Positions 20,106 through 31,599 of a stretch of 64,000 nt of DNA are shown here, piece by piece. Positions within the stretch are counted from its first letter, which is position 1, and every line of letters starts with the position of its first letter. The position numbers and the translations under genes are program-made. Source of the stretch: Bryobacterales bacterium (lineage in GTDB: Bacteria > Acidobacteriota > Terriglobia > Bryobacterales > UBA6623); NCBI GenBank assembly GCA_026713545.1, contig JAPOOG010000083.1, forward strand, positions 1-64,000, written 5' to 3'. The notes under the pieces were generated by a model. That model had not been told where the DNA came from and did not search any database. It saw nothing but the letters and a program-made list of their open reading frames with translations.

Positions 20106-20954
20106 TTGAGCTCCGCGATACTCGTGCGACACGTCCTTTCGAGCTATCTCTTTGTGGAACAACGTGTCACGGTGGCTCTGCTCCACCGTATTCTGCAAAG
20201 TGGGATCGATGAGATTGAACTGTTCTGCGCACGGCAACATCTGGATTACCGCAACAAGAGCCAAATCGAAGAGTTGGGTCACTGGCTGCGAGACTCGGAG
20301 ATGACGGTTCACTCGCTCCACTCGCCTTTGTTCAGTGACGACGCGTGGGGACGAAGCGGGCCTCACGCCGTGGTGTCGATTACCGAGACGTCCAAGGTGC
20401 GGCGCATCAAGGCCACCGACGAGATCAAGCGGGCCATCGAGATCGCCGACACCATCCCCTTCCGTTATCTGGTGCAGCACATCGGCATGGCGGATGAAGA
20501 GTATGATCTGGCCAAGCTGGATGCCGTCTTCAACTGCTTGGATGAATTGAACATTTTCAGCAAGCAGCTCGGGGTCGAGATTCTCGTTGAGAACACGGCC
20601 AACGAGTTCTCGTCCGCACGGCAGCTCCTGCATTTGATCGAGTTGACCCATCTACCCCTCTCGTTCTGTTTCGACATCGGACATGCGCACTTGCAGGAGG
20701 GAGTCGATCACGAGTTTCGGCTGATGAAAGACCGAATCCGCTCGACGAATGTCCATGACAATGACGGCGAGCGGGACATGCATCTCTTTCCGTTGCATTC
20801 GGACATCGGCTCGGTGCCATGGGCATCGACGATGAAGTTGCTGCGTTCTCTCCCAGAGGACGTGCCGATGGTGATGGAATTGCGGGACGATGCGTCCATG
20901 GCGGACCCGCTCGTGGAGGCACGCCATACGCTGAACCGACTGGTGGAGTTGTAG
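20106..20954 (+). CDS. Sugar phosphate isomerase/epimerase-like TIM barrel protein
   Basis: A 282-residue protein of the AP-endonuclease-2 / xylose isomerase-like family. Metal-ligand motifs fit: VEILVENTANEF (Glu), LSFCFDIGHAHLQEG (Asp, His), and NVHDNDGERDMHLFPLHSDIGSVPW (His, Asp). Members isomerise or epimerise sugars or act on related compounds; the substrate is unknown. The start is uncertain: a TTG at 20106 gives the full barrel and no ATG lies close. It ends directly before the ATG of asnS, so the two are co-transcribed. Confidence 0.8.
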   Translation: MSSAILVRHVLSSYLFVEQRVTVALLHRILQSGIDEIELFCARQHLDYRNKSQIEELGHWLRDSEMTVHSLHSPLFSDDAWGRSGPHAVVSITETSKVRRIKATDEIKRAIEIADTIPFRYLVQHIGMADEEYDLAKLDAVFNCLDELNIFSKQLGVEILVENTANEFSSARQLLHLIELTHLPLSFCFDIGHAHLQEGVDHEFRLMKDRIRSTNVHDNDGERDMHLFPLHSDIGSVPWASTMKLLRSLPEDVPMVMELRDDASMADPLVEARHTLNRLVEL

Positions 20955-22271
20955 ATGGCGGATGCTCCTCCGCTGATCCGCATCGACAGAGCCTCCGGAT
21001 TCGACGGTCAAACGGTTCGGCTTCGCGGTTGGCTGCACAACCTGCGCCGCTCGGGCAAGATCCTTTTTCCCACGTTTCGCGACGGGACAGGCTTCATGCA
21101 GGGTGTCGTTGTCAAAGCCGCGGTGGCGCCCGAGACTTTCGAAAGCTGCCGGCACCTGACACACGAATCGTCGGTTGAGGTGACAGGCGAACTCCGTAAA
21201 GAAGATCGGGCTCCGGGTGGGTTCGAGATGGAGGTCAACGATATCCGTATCCTCCAGCAAGTATCGGCGGAAGACCCGTTCCCGATTACACCTAAAGAGC
21301 ACGGCGTTGATTTCTTGATGAACCAGCGGCACCTGTGGCTCCGCAGCCGGCGGCAGCACGCAATCCTGCGGGTGCGTCATGAGTTGATTCGGGCGGTTCG
21401 GGATTACTTCGACAACAACGGCTTTACTCTTGTGGATACTCCGATTCTGACGCCTGCCGCATGCGAGGGAACCACAACTCTGTTCGAAATCCCCTATTTC
21501 GACTATGGCAGTGCGTACCTGACACAGTCGGGTCAACTCTATAACGAAGCGACGGCAGCGGCTCTCGGAAAGACCTATTGCTTTGGCCCGACGTTCCGCG
21601 CCGAAAAGTCGAAAACCAGGCGGCATCTCACGGAGTTCTGGATGGTCGAGCCGGAAATGGCGTACGCCACGATCGACGACGTAATGGACTTGGCAGAGGA
21701 CTTTCTGGTCTCTGTGATCCAGCGCGTCCTCCAGGAAAGGGCTTCTGAACTGAAGACATTGGAGCGGGATACCTCACAGCTCGAGAAGGTTGTGAAACCG
21801 TTTCCGCGAATCAGTTATGACGACGCCGTCGAGAGGCTCAAGGAAAAAGGCGTCGCCTTCGAGTGGGGTGGAGATTTCGGTGGAACGGACGAGACTCTCT
21901 TGAGTGAGGACTTCGACCAGCCGGTGATAGTGCACCGCTTTCCGATGGCGATCAAGGCTTTCTACATGCAGCCGGACGAGGAGCGCCCTGAGCTGGCGTT
22001 AGGTGTGGACGTGCTCGCGCCGGAGGGTTACGGCGAAGTGATCGGTGGCGGTCAACGCATTCATGACTACGAATTGCTGGTAAAAAGACTGGAAGAACAT
22101 CACCTGCCGCGAGAAGCGTTCGAGTGGTATTTGGACTTGAGAAAGTATGGCAGCGTGCCGCACAGCGGTTTTGGGCTCGGGATCGAACGCTGCGTTGGAT
22201 GGATCTGCGGTCTGGAGCATGTCCGTGAGACGATTGCCTTCCCGCGAATGCTCTATCGGATGCATCCTTAG
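20955..22271 (+). CDS. asnS: Asparaginyl-tRNA synthetase
   Basis: A 438-residue class IIb synthetase: N-terminal OB-fold anticodon domain ([20 protein letters not shown]), motif 2 [20 protein letters not shown], motif 3 [16 protein letters not shown]. The [11 protein letters not shown] signature separates AsnRS from AspRS. It ends with [10 protein letters not shown], closer to the archaeal-type ending than to the E. coli ending FPRYPGRAEF, a minor variation. ATG 20955 follows the upstream stop directly, so translation is probably coupled. AspRS-type alternatives are less likely given the motif. Confidence 0.92.
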   Translation: MADAPPLIRIDRASGFDGQTVRLRGWLHNLRRSGKILFPTFRDGTGFMQGVVVKAAVAPETFESCRHLTHESSVEVTGELRKEDRAPGGFEMEVNDIRILQQVSAEDPFPITPKEHGVDFLMNQRHLWLRSRRQHAILRVRHELIRAVRDYFDNNGFTLVDTPILTPAACEGTTTLFEIPYFDYGSAYLTQSGQLYNEATAAALGKTYCFGPTFRAEKSKTRRHLTEFWMVEPEMAYATIDDVMDLAEDFLVSVIQRVLQERASELKTLERDTSQLEKVVKPFPRISYDDAVERLKEKGVAFEWGGDFGGTDETLLSEDFDQPVIVHRFPMAIKAFYMQPDEERPELALGVDVLAPEGYGEVIGGGQRIHDYELLVKRLEEHHLPREAFEWYLDLRKYGSVPHSGFGLGIERCVGWICGLEHVRETIAFPRMLYRMHP

Positions 22272-22298
22272 CCTGCTTGGATTGCTCTCATCCCTGTC

Positions 22299-23354
22299 AT
22301 GAGAAAGATTCGCATCGCCGTCCTGTTTGGCGGCCGTTCCGGTGAGCACGACGTGTCGATCCGGTCGGCTGCTTCGGTATTGCAAGTACTCGACCGGGAG
22401 AAATATGCCGTCATCCCCGTCGCGATCACGCGGGAGGGGCGCTGGCTGAGACCGGGTGAATCGGCACGGCTCTTGCCTGCCGGAGCTCGGGAATCGTTGT
22501 CGATCGAGACGGCGGCGGTGTTGTCGAAAGAGCCCGGCGTGACTTCCGGAGTTGAAGTTGTCTTCCCCGTTCTGCACGGTTCGTTCGGCGAGGATGGGAC
22601 CATCCAGGGACTTCTTGAACTCGCGGACGTGGCCTACGTGGGCGCCGGAGTCTTATCGTCAGCGGTGGGGATGGACAAGGACGTGATGAAGCGTCTCTTC
22701 CGCGAACGCGGCCTGGCGGCCATTGATCATCTGGCCGTCTTGCGATCCAAGCGCGCCGCGTCGATTCCGGAGATGGAAGGGCGCTTCGGTTACCCGATGT
22801 TCGTGAAGCCTGCGAACCTCGGTTCGTCCGTGGGAATCTCCAAGGTGAACGACCGCGATGGCCTTCGCAAAGCCCTCGACTTGGCGGCCGAGTTCGATCG
22901 CAAGCTGATCGTCGAACCCGCAATCCGAGGCCGTGAAATCGAGTGTTCCGTGCTCGGCAACGACGATCCGCAAGCTTCGGTTCCCGGTGAGATCAAGCCC
23001 GGCTCCGAATTCTACAACTACGAAGCCAAGTATATCGATGACTCCTCCGAACTGCTGATTCCGGCGCCTCTTACTGGACAGCAGGTGGCGGAAGTGCAGC
23101 GCATGTCGGTAGGAGCCTTCCAGGCCATCGACGGTTCGGGGCTGGCGCGTGTCGACTTCTTCCTTGAAGACGGAACCGGGCGCATTCTTCTCAACGAGAT
23201 CAACACCATGCCCGGCTTTACGTCAATCAGCATGTATTCGAAACTCTGGGAGGCCAGCGGGGTTGGGTACGCGGAACTGGTTGATCGTTTGATTCAGCTC
23301 GCATTTGAGCGGAACGGAGAGAAACGACAAACGAGATTTTCTCGCAATGACTGA
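22299..23354 (+). CDS. ddl: D-alanine--D-alanine ligase
   Basis: A 351-residue ATP-grasp ligase making the D-Ala-D-Ala end of the peptidoglycan stem. Motifs: [17 protein letters not shown] at the N-terminus, [56 protein letters not shown], and [16 protein letters not shown] with the Mg-binding Glu/Asn. Length and order match the family. It lies 27 bases after asnS, probably in the same transcript. Confidence 0.97.
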   Translation: MRKIRIAVLFGGRSGEHDVSIRSAASVLQVLDREKYAVIPVAITREGRWLRPGESARLLPAGARESLSIETAAVLSKEPGVTSGVEVVFPVLHGSFGEDGTIQGLLELADVAYVGAGVLSSAVGMDKDVMKRLFRERGLAAIDHLAVLRSKRAASIPEMEGRFGYPMFVKPANLGSSVGISKVNDRDGLRKALDLAAEFDRKLIVEPAIRGREIECSVLGNDDPQASVPGEIKPGSEFYNYEAKYIDDSSELLIPAPLTGQQVAEVQRMSVGAFQAIDGSGLARVDFFLEDGTGRILLNEINTMPGFTSISMYSKLWEASGVGYAELVDRLIQLAFERNGEKRQTRFSRND

Positions 23355-23434
23355 CCATCGAACCTGTTTTTTGCTTCCGCCCGTTAGCGGGTATTCCGGT
23401 TATTCCAAGGCATCCCTGAAGACGACGTCAATGG

Positions 23435-23866
23435 CTATCGGGGATAGGGGTGATGATGAAGAATCGTGAACGCCCGGTAGATCTGTTCGGTGAGAACGAC
23501 GCGGGCAAGATCGTGTGGCAAGGTCATTTTTGATAGCGAGAGAAGCTGATCGGCTTGCGCCCGAAACGAATCGGTGAATCCGTCAGCGCCGCCGATGGAG
23601 AAGTGGATTTCACCGCTATTTGCTTTGATCAGGTCGGCAAGTTCTTGGGAAGTGATCGCCTGTCCGCCTGGATCAAGCACGACCTTGAAAGCCTTTGGAG
23701 CGGGAACGATCGCCTTCTCGCTCTTCGCCGAAATCATTTCAAAGCGGCAGAAACGAGAGATACGCTTTGCGTATTCTTCTGCCAGCAGGTCTGCTTCTCG
23801 GCTGCGGGGCTTGCCGATGTAATATAAGCGGATTTTCAAGGCGAGAAGATCGTGGCGCCGGCGCAC
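23435..23866 (-). CDS. rlmH: 23S rRNA (pseudouridine1915-N3) methyltransferase RlmH
   Basis: A SPOUT-class methyltransferase that modifies helix 69 of 23S rRNA. Motifs: KIRLYYIGKPR, KVVLDPGGQAITSQELADLI, HFSIGGADGFTDSF for SAM binding, and LTEQIYRAFTILHHHPY at the end. The start is a GTG at 23866 (143 residues); a TTG at 23839 would start directly at LKIRLYYIGK, nearer the usual family start, and I cannot choose between them. It follows rsfS by 12 bases, a common pairing. Confidence 0.94.
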   Translation of the reverse strand: MRRRHDLLALKIRLYYIGKPRSREADLLAEEYAKRISRFCRFEMISAKSEKAIVPAPKAFKVVLDPGGQAITSQELADLIKANSGEIHFSIGGADGFTDSFRAQADQLLSLSKMTLPHDLARVVLTEQIYRAFTILHHHPYPR

Positions 23867-23878
23867 CGCGAAACGCGG

Positions 23879-24226
23879 TTATACCAACGCTGACTCGGGG
23901 ATTTCGACGCGCGGCGCATTCTTCCAAAGCCGTTCGAGCGAGTAGAACTCGCGGGCCGCTGGCGAGAAGATGTGTACAACGAAGTCGCCGTAGTCCATCA
24001 GAATCCATTCGGCGTTAGCATAACCTTCGACGCCGAGCGGACGAGTGTTACCGTCTTTCAGACTTTGCCCGATAGCTTCTGAGATAGCCTGCACCTGTCG
24101 CGAGTTGGCGCCGGTACAGAGAATGAATTTGTCCGTGAACGAACTGACGACCGCAATATCAAGAACGAGGAGATCTTGCGCTTTGCGTGACCGCGCCGCA
24201 TGAACCGCGGCCTCCCAATCGAACAT
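23879..24226 (-). CDS. rsfS: Ribosomal silencing factor RsfS
   Basis: A 115-residue protein from the ATG at 24226 (MFDWEAAVHAARSRKAQDLL); a TTG at 24271 would add an atypical 15-residue extension. RsfS/Iojap binds L14 and blocks 30S-50S joining in starvation. Motifs: DLLVLDIAVVSSFTDKFILC, GANSRQVQAISEAI, EGYANAEWILMDYGDFVVHIF and FYSLERLWKNAP. It is divergent from the gene at 24284, with only 57 bases between start codons, so the two promoters must overlap closely. Confidence 0.95.
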   Translation of the reverse strand: MFDWEAAVHAARSRKAQDLLVLDIAVVSSFTDKFILCTGANSRQVQAISEAIGQSLKDGNTRPLGVEGYANAEWILMDYGDFVVHIFSPAAREFYSLERLWKNAPRVEIPESALV

Positions 24227-24283
24227 AAAAATAGTGGTTCCCCGTTGCCCTATCTTACTCCTAACGAACAATCAGCGGGTAGA

Positions 24284-25102
24284 ATGGAGTCGCTTTTTCG
24301 GGTGTTTCGATTGCGGCTGCATTACACCATCGCGGTGCTGGGGTTTTGTGCGTCGATTCTGTGCGCCAACGATCCGCCCCCTGTGAGTCCGGAGGAGGAT
24401 CGCCTTAACGCGCTGGTGGAGCAGGGCGTTCTGCCTCGTAACGCCCTCAAACAGGCGGCGCATGAACGCGAGCGCGCCCGACTCGAGGGCATAGTCCGTG
24501 ACACTCTGGTGGATCGTGACCTCACGGTAGGCCAGATTCCCGAGATGATGAGAGCAGTGACGCATCTGCGCGATCTGGCCCGCGCGGACTTGGCCCGCGC
24601 TCGCAGGCTTGCCGAGGCGGGTGTTCTGCCCCTGCAGCAACTCGAGAAGACGAAGGAAGCGGCGGAGGTCGCCGAGCGGCGGTTCGAACTCGCCGAGAAG
24701 CGGGCGCAACTCATTCGTGAACTGGCCGTGATGGCCCGAGCCGAGGGGCGCGTGGATGCACTGAAGGAAGAAGAGCTGGCATTCGCCTACGTGAGTGAAA
24801 GCGAAGAGTGGCGGGAGCAAATTCTTTCTGTTGATGAGGCCTTCTACTCTGAGTTCGGACACGGCTTACCGATCAGTGCGGATGGAGCCACGGCGCTTCA
24901 TCGCTCGATGGGCTACGACCACACAGACCGCGTCGACGTGGCGCTGCACCCCGACGACCCGGAAGGCATGTTTGTTATCGACCTGCTTTACGAGTGGGAC
25001 ATCCCGTTCATTGCTTTTCGCAGCAGCGTGCCTGGGCAGTCGACCGGGCCACACATCCATATTGGGCCGCGGAGCGAGCACATTCCGCCCAAAGAGGAAT
25101 AG
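24284..25102 (+). CDS. Exported coiled-coil protein with a D,D-peptidase-like C-terminal domain, function unknown
   Basis: A 272-residue product read from ATG 24284; the frame from 24200 overlaps rsfS. A hydrophobic signal (RLHYTIAVLGFCASILCAND) is followed by a long charged helical region of about residues 35-170, with two short look-alike boxes, ALVEQGVLPRNALKQA and RLAEAGVLPLQQLEKTKE, reminiscent of hairpin proteins such as efflux-adaptor coiled coils. The C-terminus, residues about 190-265, has GATALHRSMGYDHTDRVDVA, then HPDDPEG, then GPHIHIGPRS: His, Asp and His spaced as in M15-type peptidoglycan peptidases (H-x6-D ... H-x-H). The metallopeptidase reading is inference. The family name is not known to me. 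Confidence 0.6.
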   Translation: MESLFRVFRLRLHYTIAVLGFCASILCANDPPPVSPEEDRLNALVEQGVLPRNALKQAAHERERARLEGIVRDTLVDRDLTVGQIPEMMRAVTHLRDLARADLARARRLAEAGVLPLQQLEKTKEAAEVAERRFELAEKRAQLIRELAVMARAEGRVDALKEEELAFAYVSESEEWREQILSVDEAFYSEFGHGLPISADGATALHRSMGYDHTDRVDVALHPDDPEGMFVIDLLYEWDIPFIAFRSSVPGQSTGPHIHIGPRSEHIPPKEE

Positions 25103-25155
25103 GGCGGCCCAGCGCCAGGCACGAAATGTCGGCTCGTAGCTGTTTCAGATAGTGA

Positions 25156-25190
25156 GGTAGTGCACACAAGTGCAATATGGGGACACTACC
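25156..25190. promoter_or_regulatory. Inverted repeat upstream of the TPR gene
   Basis: GGTAGTG (25156-25162) and CACTACC (25184-25190) form perfect 7-bp arms, with a nested TGCA...TGCA pair inside. It is 90 bases before the TTG start at 25280 in an otherwise featureless 177-base gap. It could be an operator or a transcript hairpin. Confidence 0.3.
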
Positions 25191-25279
25191 ATGGTGCATA
25201 GCCAACGACGAGGCACAGCTATGGCTATACTTTATTCTGAACGTCTGTACACTGTTATCCGGCAATCAGAGGAATACTC

Positions 25280-27340
25280 TTGACGACTACTCCCCAGGAT
25301 CTCGCGAGGGGTGCGTTACTCGCCCTGTTGACGATTCTCTTCCTTCCCGATGGACTCGGAGCAGCTAACGAGGAAGAAACGTCGGCGAAGTCGGATCGAG
25401 CCAAGGCCTACTACCACTACGCTTTGGCTCACCTGAACATGGAGCGTGCCGGCCAGTATGGCCGCCGTGAATACTGGGACAAGGCCCTTGAGGAATACAA
25501 GGCAGCCATTGCTGCCGATCCGGACTCGGAGTTTCTGCGCATCGAGCTGATTCGCTTTTATGGACGCACGGACCGGCTCGACAAAGCTGTTGCCGAAGCC
25601 GAGTCGGCTCTTGCGAAGAATCCTGACAGCATCGAAGTGCGCCGTACGTTAGGACGCTTTCTCGCCGCCTATGCGACTAATGGCCGCCGCGCCGGAGTCG
25701 ATCGGGACTTGTTGGACCGTGCCGTCAATCAGCACGAGAAGATTCTCGAGATTGAGCCAAACGATACGGACTCCCTACTGAAGCTCTCCGGGTTCTATCA
25801 AGCCTTGGAGCAGCCGGACAAAGCCGAGGGGGTCTTGAAGAGGTTGCTGGAGATCGACCCCGGTTCCACCGAAGGCTTGGCGAATTTGGCGCGATTGTAC
25901 CTTTCTCAAGGCAAGACGGAAGAGGCCGTCGAGGCGCTCGAGAAAGTCCGTGACTCCGGCGAGGCGAGTCCTCAGGACTTGGCGACTCTGGCCGACCTGT
26001 ACGAGCGGATGGGCCGCAATAGCGAGGCCGCCGACCTCTACGAACGCGTCAGGGAAATGGGCGCGAGCAACGCTGCCTTGAGTGCCTCGCTTGCCCGCAA
26101 TTGGGCTTTGTCCGGAGAGTACGAAAAGGCCCTGAACGAATACAAGGCGCTGAGTCGCGAAGAACCCAACAACCCCGAATACCAGCTTCGCCTTTCACAG
26201 CTCTATCGTCAGAAGCGGCGCTTCAAGGATGCTTGGAAGCATCTTGATCAGGCCGCCGAACTGGCCCCAGACTCGATGGAGGTGAAATACAACACCGTTC
26301 TGCTGTATGAGGCCGAAGGCAAAACGCCCAGAGCGATCGAGGAGCTCGTAACGCTGTTGGAGCAAACCCGTAAGGATGGCTACACACAGCGCGAGAGGAG
26401 GAACCGCGGACTTTTTCTCGAGCAACTCGGCATGTTGTACCGGGATGAAGGGAACGTCCAACGCGCCGTTGACACGTTTCGGGAGCTGGGACAAGTCGAC
26501 CCGGTCTCCAAGCCTCGAGTGATCTCTTACTTGGTGGATACCTATCGATTTCACCGGGACTATGAGAGCGCTATGCGAGTCGCTGACGAAGGCTCCGAGG
26601 AGTTTCCTGAGAACCGGTCGCTGATCATGCAGCGCTCAGGTCTTCTTGCTGAGACTGGCGACTGGCGGGAGGGTAGCCGGTTGCTGAAGGAGATCCTCAG
26701 GAGTGAACCGGACAATCGCCGCGCCCTGCTCGCGCTTGCGCACGTGTACGAAAAGGGCAAGCGCTACGACGATGCGGTCGCGACAGTCGAGAAGGCCGCC
26801 GACTTGGCTGAGACCGATGAGCAAAGGCTTTCGACGCTGTTCACCTTCGGCGCGGTCCTTGAGCGCGCCAAGCGCTATGACGAAGCGGAGAAGAAATTCC
26901 GCGAGCTTCTCGAGAAGGACCCCGACAACTCTTCGGCGCTCAACTACCTCGGTTACATGTTGGCCGATATCAACAAGAAGCTCGACGAGGCCCACGACAT
27001 GATTCAGCGTGCGCTGGACCTCGATCCGGAAAACGGCGCCTATCTCGACTCACTGGGCTGGGTGTACTATCGCCAAAAAAAGTTCGGCTTGGCCGAGCGT
27101 TACTTGGTGCGTTCTCTCGAGAAAGTCAAACGGGACCCGATCGTTCACTCTCACTTGGGCGACGTTTATTTCGAGCAGGGCAAGGTCGAGCAAGCACGGA
27201 AGCACTGGGAACTGTCGATCGAAGAATGGAATAGTGGTCCCGCGGCAGACCGCGATCCCAAAGAGATCGCCAAGCTGGAGGGCAAACTCTCGAAAATCGG
27301 CGTCAAGCTTTCCTCACGCGCACAGGACAAAGATCAATAG
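25280..27340 (+). CDS. Exported TPR-repeat protein
   Basis: A 686-residue protein with an N-terminal signal peptide (ARGALLALLTILFLPDGLGA) and then about a dozen tetratricopeptide repeats covering almost the full length (for example AVAEAESALAKNPDSIEVRR and AEKKFRELLEKDPDNSSALNY). TPR arrays bind partner proteins; the periplasmic or outer-membrane location is inferred from the signal. A TTG start at 25280 is supported by an AGAGGA-like site 8 bases upstream. The C-terminal repeats (YLDSLGWVYYRQKKFGLAER) resemble outer-membrane assembly lipoprotein-type TPR proteins. No partner gene identifies its role. Confidence 0.85.
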   Translation: MTTTPQDLARGALLALLTILFLPDGLGAANEEETSAKSDRAKAYYHYALAHLNMERAGQYGRREYWDKALEEYKAAIAADPDSEFLRIELIRFYGRTDRLDKAVAEAESALAKNPDSIEVRRTLGRFLAAYATNGRRAGVDRDLLDRAVNQHEKILEIEPNDTDSLLKLSGFYQALEQPDKAEGVLKRLLEIDPGSTEGLANLARLYLSQGKTEEAVEALEKVRDSGEASPQDLATLADLYERMGRNSEAADLYERVREMGASNAALSASLARNWALSGEYEKALNEYKALSREEPNNPEYQLRLSQLYRQKRRFKDAWKHLDQAAELAPDSMEVKYNTVLLYEAEGKTPRAIEELVTLLEQTRKDGYTQRERRNRGLFLEQLGMLYRDEGNVQRAVDTFRELGQVDPVSKPRVISYLVDTYRFHRDYESAMRVADEGSEEFPENRSLIMQRSGLLAETGDWREGSRLLKEILRSEPDNRRALLALAHVYEKGKRYDDAVATVEKAADLAETDEQRLSTLFTFGAVLERAKRYDEAEKKFRELLEKDPDNSSALNYLGYMLADINKKLDEAHDMIQRALDLDPENGAYLDSLGWVYYRQKKFGLAERYLVRSLEKVKRDPIVHSHLGDVYFEQGKVEQARKHWELSIEEWNSGPAADRDPKEIAKLEGKLSKIGVKLSSRAQDKDQ

Positions 27341-27429
27341 AACGGACTCGGCCCTGGCGTCCGCTACGCGACCGGTGCGGTGACTCTTCGCGCCTCCGGT
27401 TTCCCCAACGCGGGTAAGTGTGATCCACT

Positions 27430-28410
27430 ATGAGCATGCGAATTCAGGCTTGTCTTCTTGCGCTTATTCTTCTGTTGGCCTGCTCGCCTGCCGGACAGGT
27501 GAAATTCACCGAGGGAGATGGCGAGATCGGAGTCCACATCGACGGAAAGCCGTTTACGACGCTCTACTACGGTGACGGAGCTCCGAAGCCCTATCTACAC
27601 CCACTCCGTGCTGCCAGCGGCACCATCGTCACACGGCACTATCCGATGGAGGACATCGAGGGAGAGCGGCAGGACCACCCGCACCACCGCGGGCTGTGGT
27701 TTAGCCACGGCGAAGTGAACGGAGCCGATTTCTGGGCGAACGAACCAGACCGTGATTTTCCCCGCAAGGGGACGATGTCACCCGGCGAAGTGCGCACCGA
27801 AGGTGACAGCATCGTCGGCAGCTTTGTCTGGAAGGACCACAACGGCAAGTCGATCGTTCGAGAGGATCGCAGGATTCGCTTTCATGCCGGTGGTCCGAAT
27901 CGTGTAATTGACTTCGATCTTCGGCTGACGGCGCTGGGCGGCGAAGTGCATTTCGGTGACACCAAGGAAGGCACCTTCGCCATACGCGTCGCTACACCGC
28001 TCGAAGAGCAGCATGCGCGTGCTACCGGTGTTACGCGTACGGGTGTTCTCACCGCCGCCAACGGCAAATCCGGCGAGAAGGCCGTGTGGGGGAAGCGCTC
28101 ACCGTGGATGGACTACAGCGGCGAGATCGACGGTGAGAAACTCGGCATCGCGATCTTCGACCACCCGTCGAACCCAAAGCATCCTACGTACTGGCACGTG
28201 CGCAGCTACGGGCTTTTCGCAGCGAACATTTTTGGCGAGCACCATTTCTACGCGGATGATTCGAAGGACGGCAGCATCACTCTGCAGTCGGGCGAGTCGC
28301 TACGGTTTCAGTACCGCGTTGTGATCCATCCGGGTGACGTGAAGTCGGCCGACGTGGCAGGGTTGTACGCGAAATATAAGAGCGAGCCGAGTTCGAGTCA
28401 GATAAAATAG
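27430..28410 (+). CDS. DUF6807 (PmoA-like) lipoprotein
   Basis: A 326-residue protein with a lipoprotein signal (LLALILLLACSPAG; lipobox Leu-Ala-Cys), so probably membrane-anchored in the periplasm or outer membrane. The rest follows the DUF6807/'PmoA family' pattern: PYLHPLRAASGTIVTRHYPM, DHPHHRGLWFSHGEVNGADFW, GVLTAANGKSGEKAVWGKRSPW. This jelly-roll-like family is frequent in Acidobacteriota, Bacteroidota and Planctomycetota, usually near carbohydrate genes; its reaction is unknown, and the 'methane oxygenase' label is a naming accident. It stands alone, about 90 bases after the TPR gene. Confidence 0.85.
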   Translation: MSMRIQACLLALILLLACSPAGQVKFTEGDGEIGVHIDGKPFTTLYYGDGAPKPYLHPLRAASGTIVTRHYPMEDIEGERQDHPHHRGLWFSHGEVNGADFWANEPDRDFPRKGTMSPGEVRTEGDSIVGSFVWKDHNGKSIVREDRRIRFHAGGPNRVIDFDLRLTALGGEVHFGDTKEGTFAIRVATPLEEQHARATGVTRTGVLTAANGKSGEKAVWGKRSPWMDYSGEIDGEKLGIAIFDHPSNPKHPTYWHVRSYGLFAANIFGEHHFYADDSKDGSITLQSGESLRFQYRVVIHPGDVKSADVAGLYAKYKSEPSSSQIK

Positions 28411-28426
28411 CCCGGCCCTGCGAGCT

Positions 28427-29653
28427 TTACTCATACCGCAGGACTTCGGCGGGAGCGATGCGAATGGCCGATCCTGATGGGTAGATCGTCGTCAGATAGC
28501 TCATCAGCAATGCAGCAACCCCTACCAGAACCGCATCAATCAGACGCGGTGCGAAGGGGACATAGCTCAGACCGTAGATTTCCGCTTCGAGCGGGATGAG
28601 CTTATAGGCGTTGCAAATCCAGGCGGCGACATGTCCGAGCACGAGTCCGGCGGCAGTGCCGGTGGCGCCGATAACGATCCCCTGCAGGATAAATATTTTT
28701 CGGACTTGTGTCCGTGAGGCGCCAAGCGATTTGAGGATCGCGATGTCCTTTCGCTTTTCCATGACCATCATCACGAGCGACGTGAGAATGTTGAGTCCGG
28801 CGACAAGCATGATGAGCCCGATGGTGATGGCGGTGACAAGCTTCTCGACTTCCAGAGCCCGGAAGATGTGGGCGTTTTGTTCCTTCCAGTTGGTTGCGCT
28901 GAAATCGCTGCCGGCGACGGCTTCGAGCCGTCCTCCTACGGCTTCAACCTGGTCCAAGTCGTCGATCTTGAACTCGACGGCATTGATGACATCGGGCTGA
29001 TTGAGCGCCTGCTGGGTGTACTTGAGTGTTGTGAGCGCCCAGGCTTTGTCGTAGAGGTAGAAGCCGGACTCCATGATGCCGGCGACGCGGAAGCGCTTCT
29101 CGCTGGGTATCGGGCCCCACGGGGTCATCTCGCCTTGGGGGTTCATCACCGTCACGAAGTGGTTCATGCCGACCCCGACGTGCTCGGCGAGATCGCTGCC
29201 CAGGATGATGCCGGGAAAGTCGTCCGCCCGTACGAGGTCATCGACGGAGCCCTCTTTGAGGTCGGCGAGCATACCGGCGACATCGAGTTCGCGATCAGGT
29301 TCGATACCCTTCAGATTGGCGAAGCCGCTACGCAGTAGGCCGACGATCATCACTTCGCCATAAAGGGCGGGTGCGGTCGCGGCAACGTTGGTGATGTCGT
29401 CGAATTCCTTGATGAACTCGCGCCAGTTGGTGATGCCCTGGCGGGATTTTTCGAGGAGCTGGACGTGGGCCGTCGCCCCGAGCAGGTAGCGGCGGAGATC
29501 CTGCTCGACGCCGTTGTTGATCGCCATTGCGATCACCAGCGCAGCGACGCCGGTGGCAACGCCAACGACAGAGAGAGCGGTGACGAGCGAGATGAAACGC
29601 TCGCGGCGCTTGGCCCGCAGGTAGCGGCGGGCAACGAACATCTCGAGCGACAT
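28427..29653 (-). CDS. lolE: Lipoprotein-release ABC transporter permease (LolC/LolE family)
   Basis: A 408-residue protein with the MacB-like N-terminal membrane helix (FISLVTALSVVGVATGVAAL), a long periplasmic domain (residues about 45-260), then three membrane helices with the FtsX signature (LNILTSLVMMVMEKRKDIAI, ALLMSYLTTIYPSGSAIRIAP, then PAEVLRYE at the end). LolCDE moves outer-membrane lipoproteins from the inner membrane to LolA. It lies 5 bases downstream of lysS on the same strand, a common arrangement; the ATPase LolD is not in the window. LolC and LolE cannot be told apart here, as a single permease is seen. Confidence 0.9.
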   Translation of the reverse strand: MSLEMFVARRYLRAKRRERFISLVTALSVVGVATGVAALVIAMAINNGVEQDLRRYLLGATAHVQLLEKSRQGITNWREFIKEFDDITNVAATAPALYGEVMIVGLLRSGFANLKGIEPDRELDVAGMLADLKEGSVDDLVRADDFPGIILGSDLAEHVGVGMNHFVTVMNPQGEMTPWGPIPSEKRFRVAGIMESGFYLYDKAWALTTLKYTQQALNQPDVINAVEFKIDDLDQVEAVGGRLEAVAGSDFSATNWKEQNAHIFRALEVEKLVTAITIGLIMLVAGLNILTSLVMMVMEKRKDIAILKSLGASRTQVRKIFILQGIVIGATGTAAGLVLGHVAAWICNAYKLIPLEAEIYGLSYVPFAPRLIDAVLVGVAALLMSYLTTIYPSGSAIRIAPAEVLRYE

Positions 29654-29658
29654 GGGAG

Positions 29659-31242
<1,584 letters not shown>

Positions 31243-31599
31243 ACAAGGACTCCGAGCGTAAGCCGGAAGGCGGACAGGATGGAAGATTCATTATAGCCAG
31301 GGGCGGGCACCTCGATTTCCGTTCAGGCGGCGTCCTGGTGCGCCGCCGATGCCGCCCTCCTGTGCCCATCGTTCAATGATCGTCGTCGCTTGTGCCATCG
31401 CGAATCCTCACTGCCGAGTTGAGGGGTGGATCAATTCGCCAGTTTGAAGAACGCCGGATACTGGTGAAAGTTTCGGACAAGACCGGAATTCCACAGTTCA
31501 GTTCGATTGTGCACGATGGTGGCCAAAGCTGATGTACTAGGAGAACGTGCTTTCCGCATCACCTCGGATTCGATTCCAAGTGACGGCGGCGTTCGACCC
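31243..31599. other. Divergent intergenic region upstream of lysS and the TPR gene at 31600
   Basis: A 357-base stretch separates two divergent starts. It contains a 35-codon minus-strand frame ending at 31291 (MAQATTIIERWAQEGGIGG) with no known family, and nothing else convincing. No T-box leader for lysS (no AGGGTGG-type antiterminator) was found. Confidence 0.3.

Noticed and set aside
23355-23434. Rho-independent terminator between ddl and rlmH
   Set aside because: CCCG-TTAG-CGGG forms only a 4-bp stem and no T-run follows it on either strand; the T-run lies before it.
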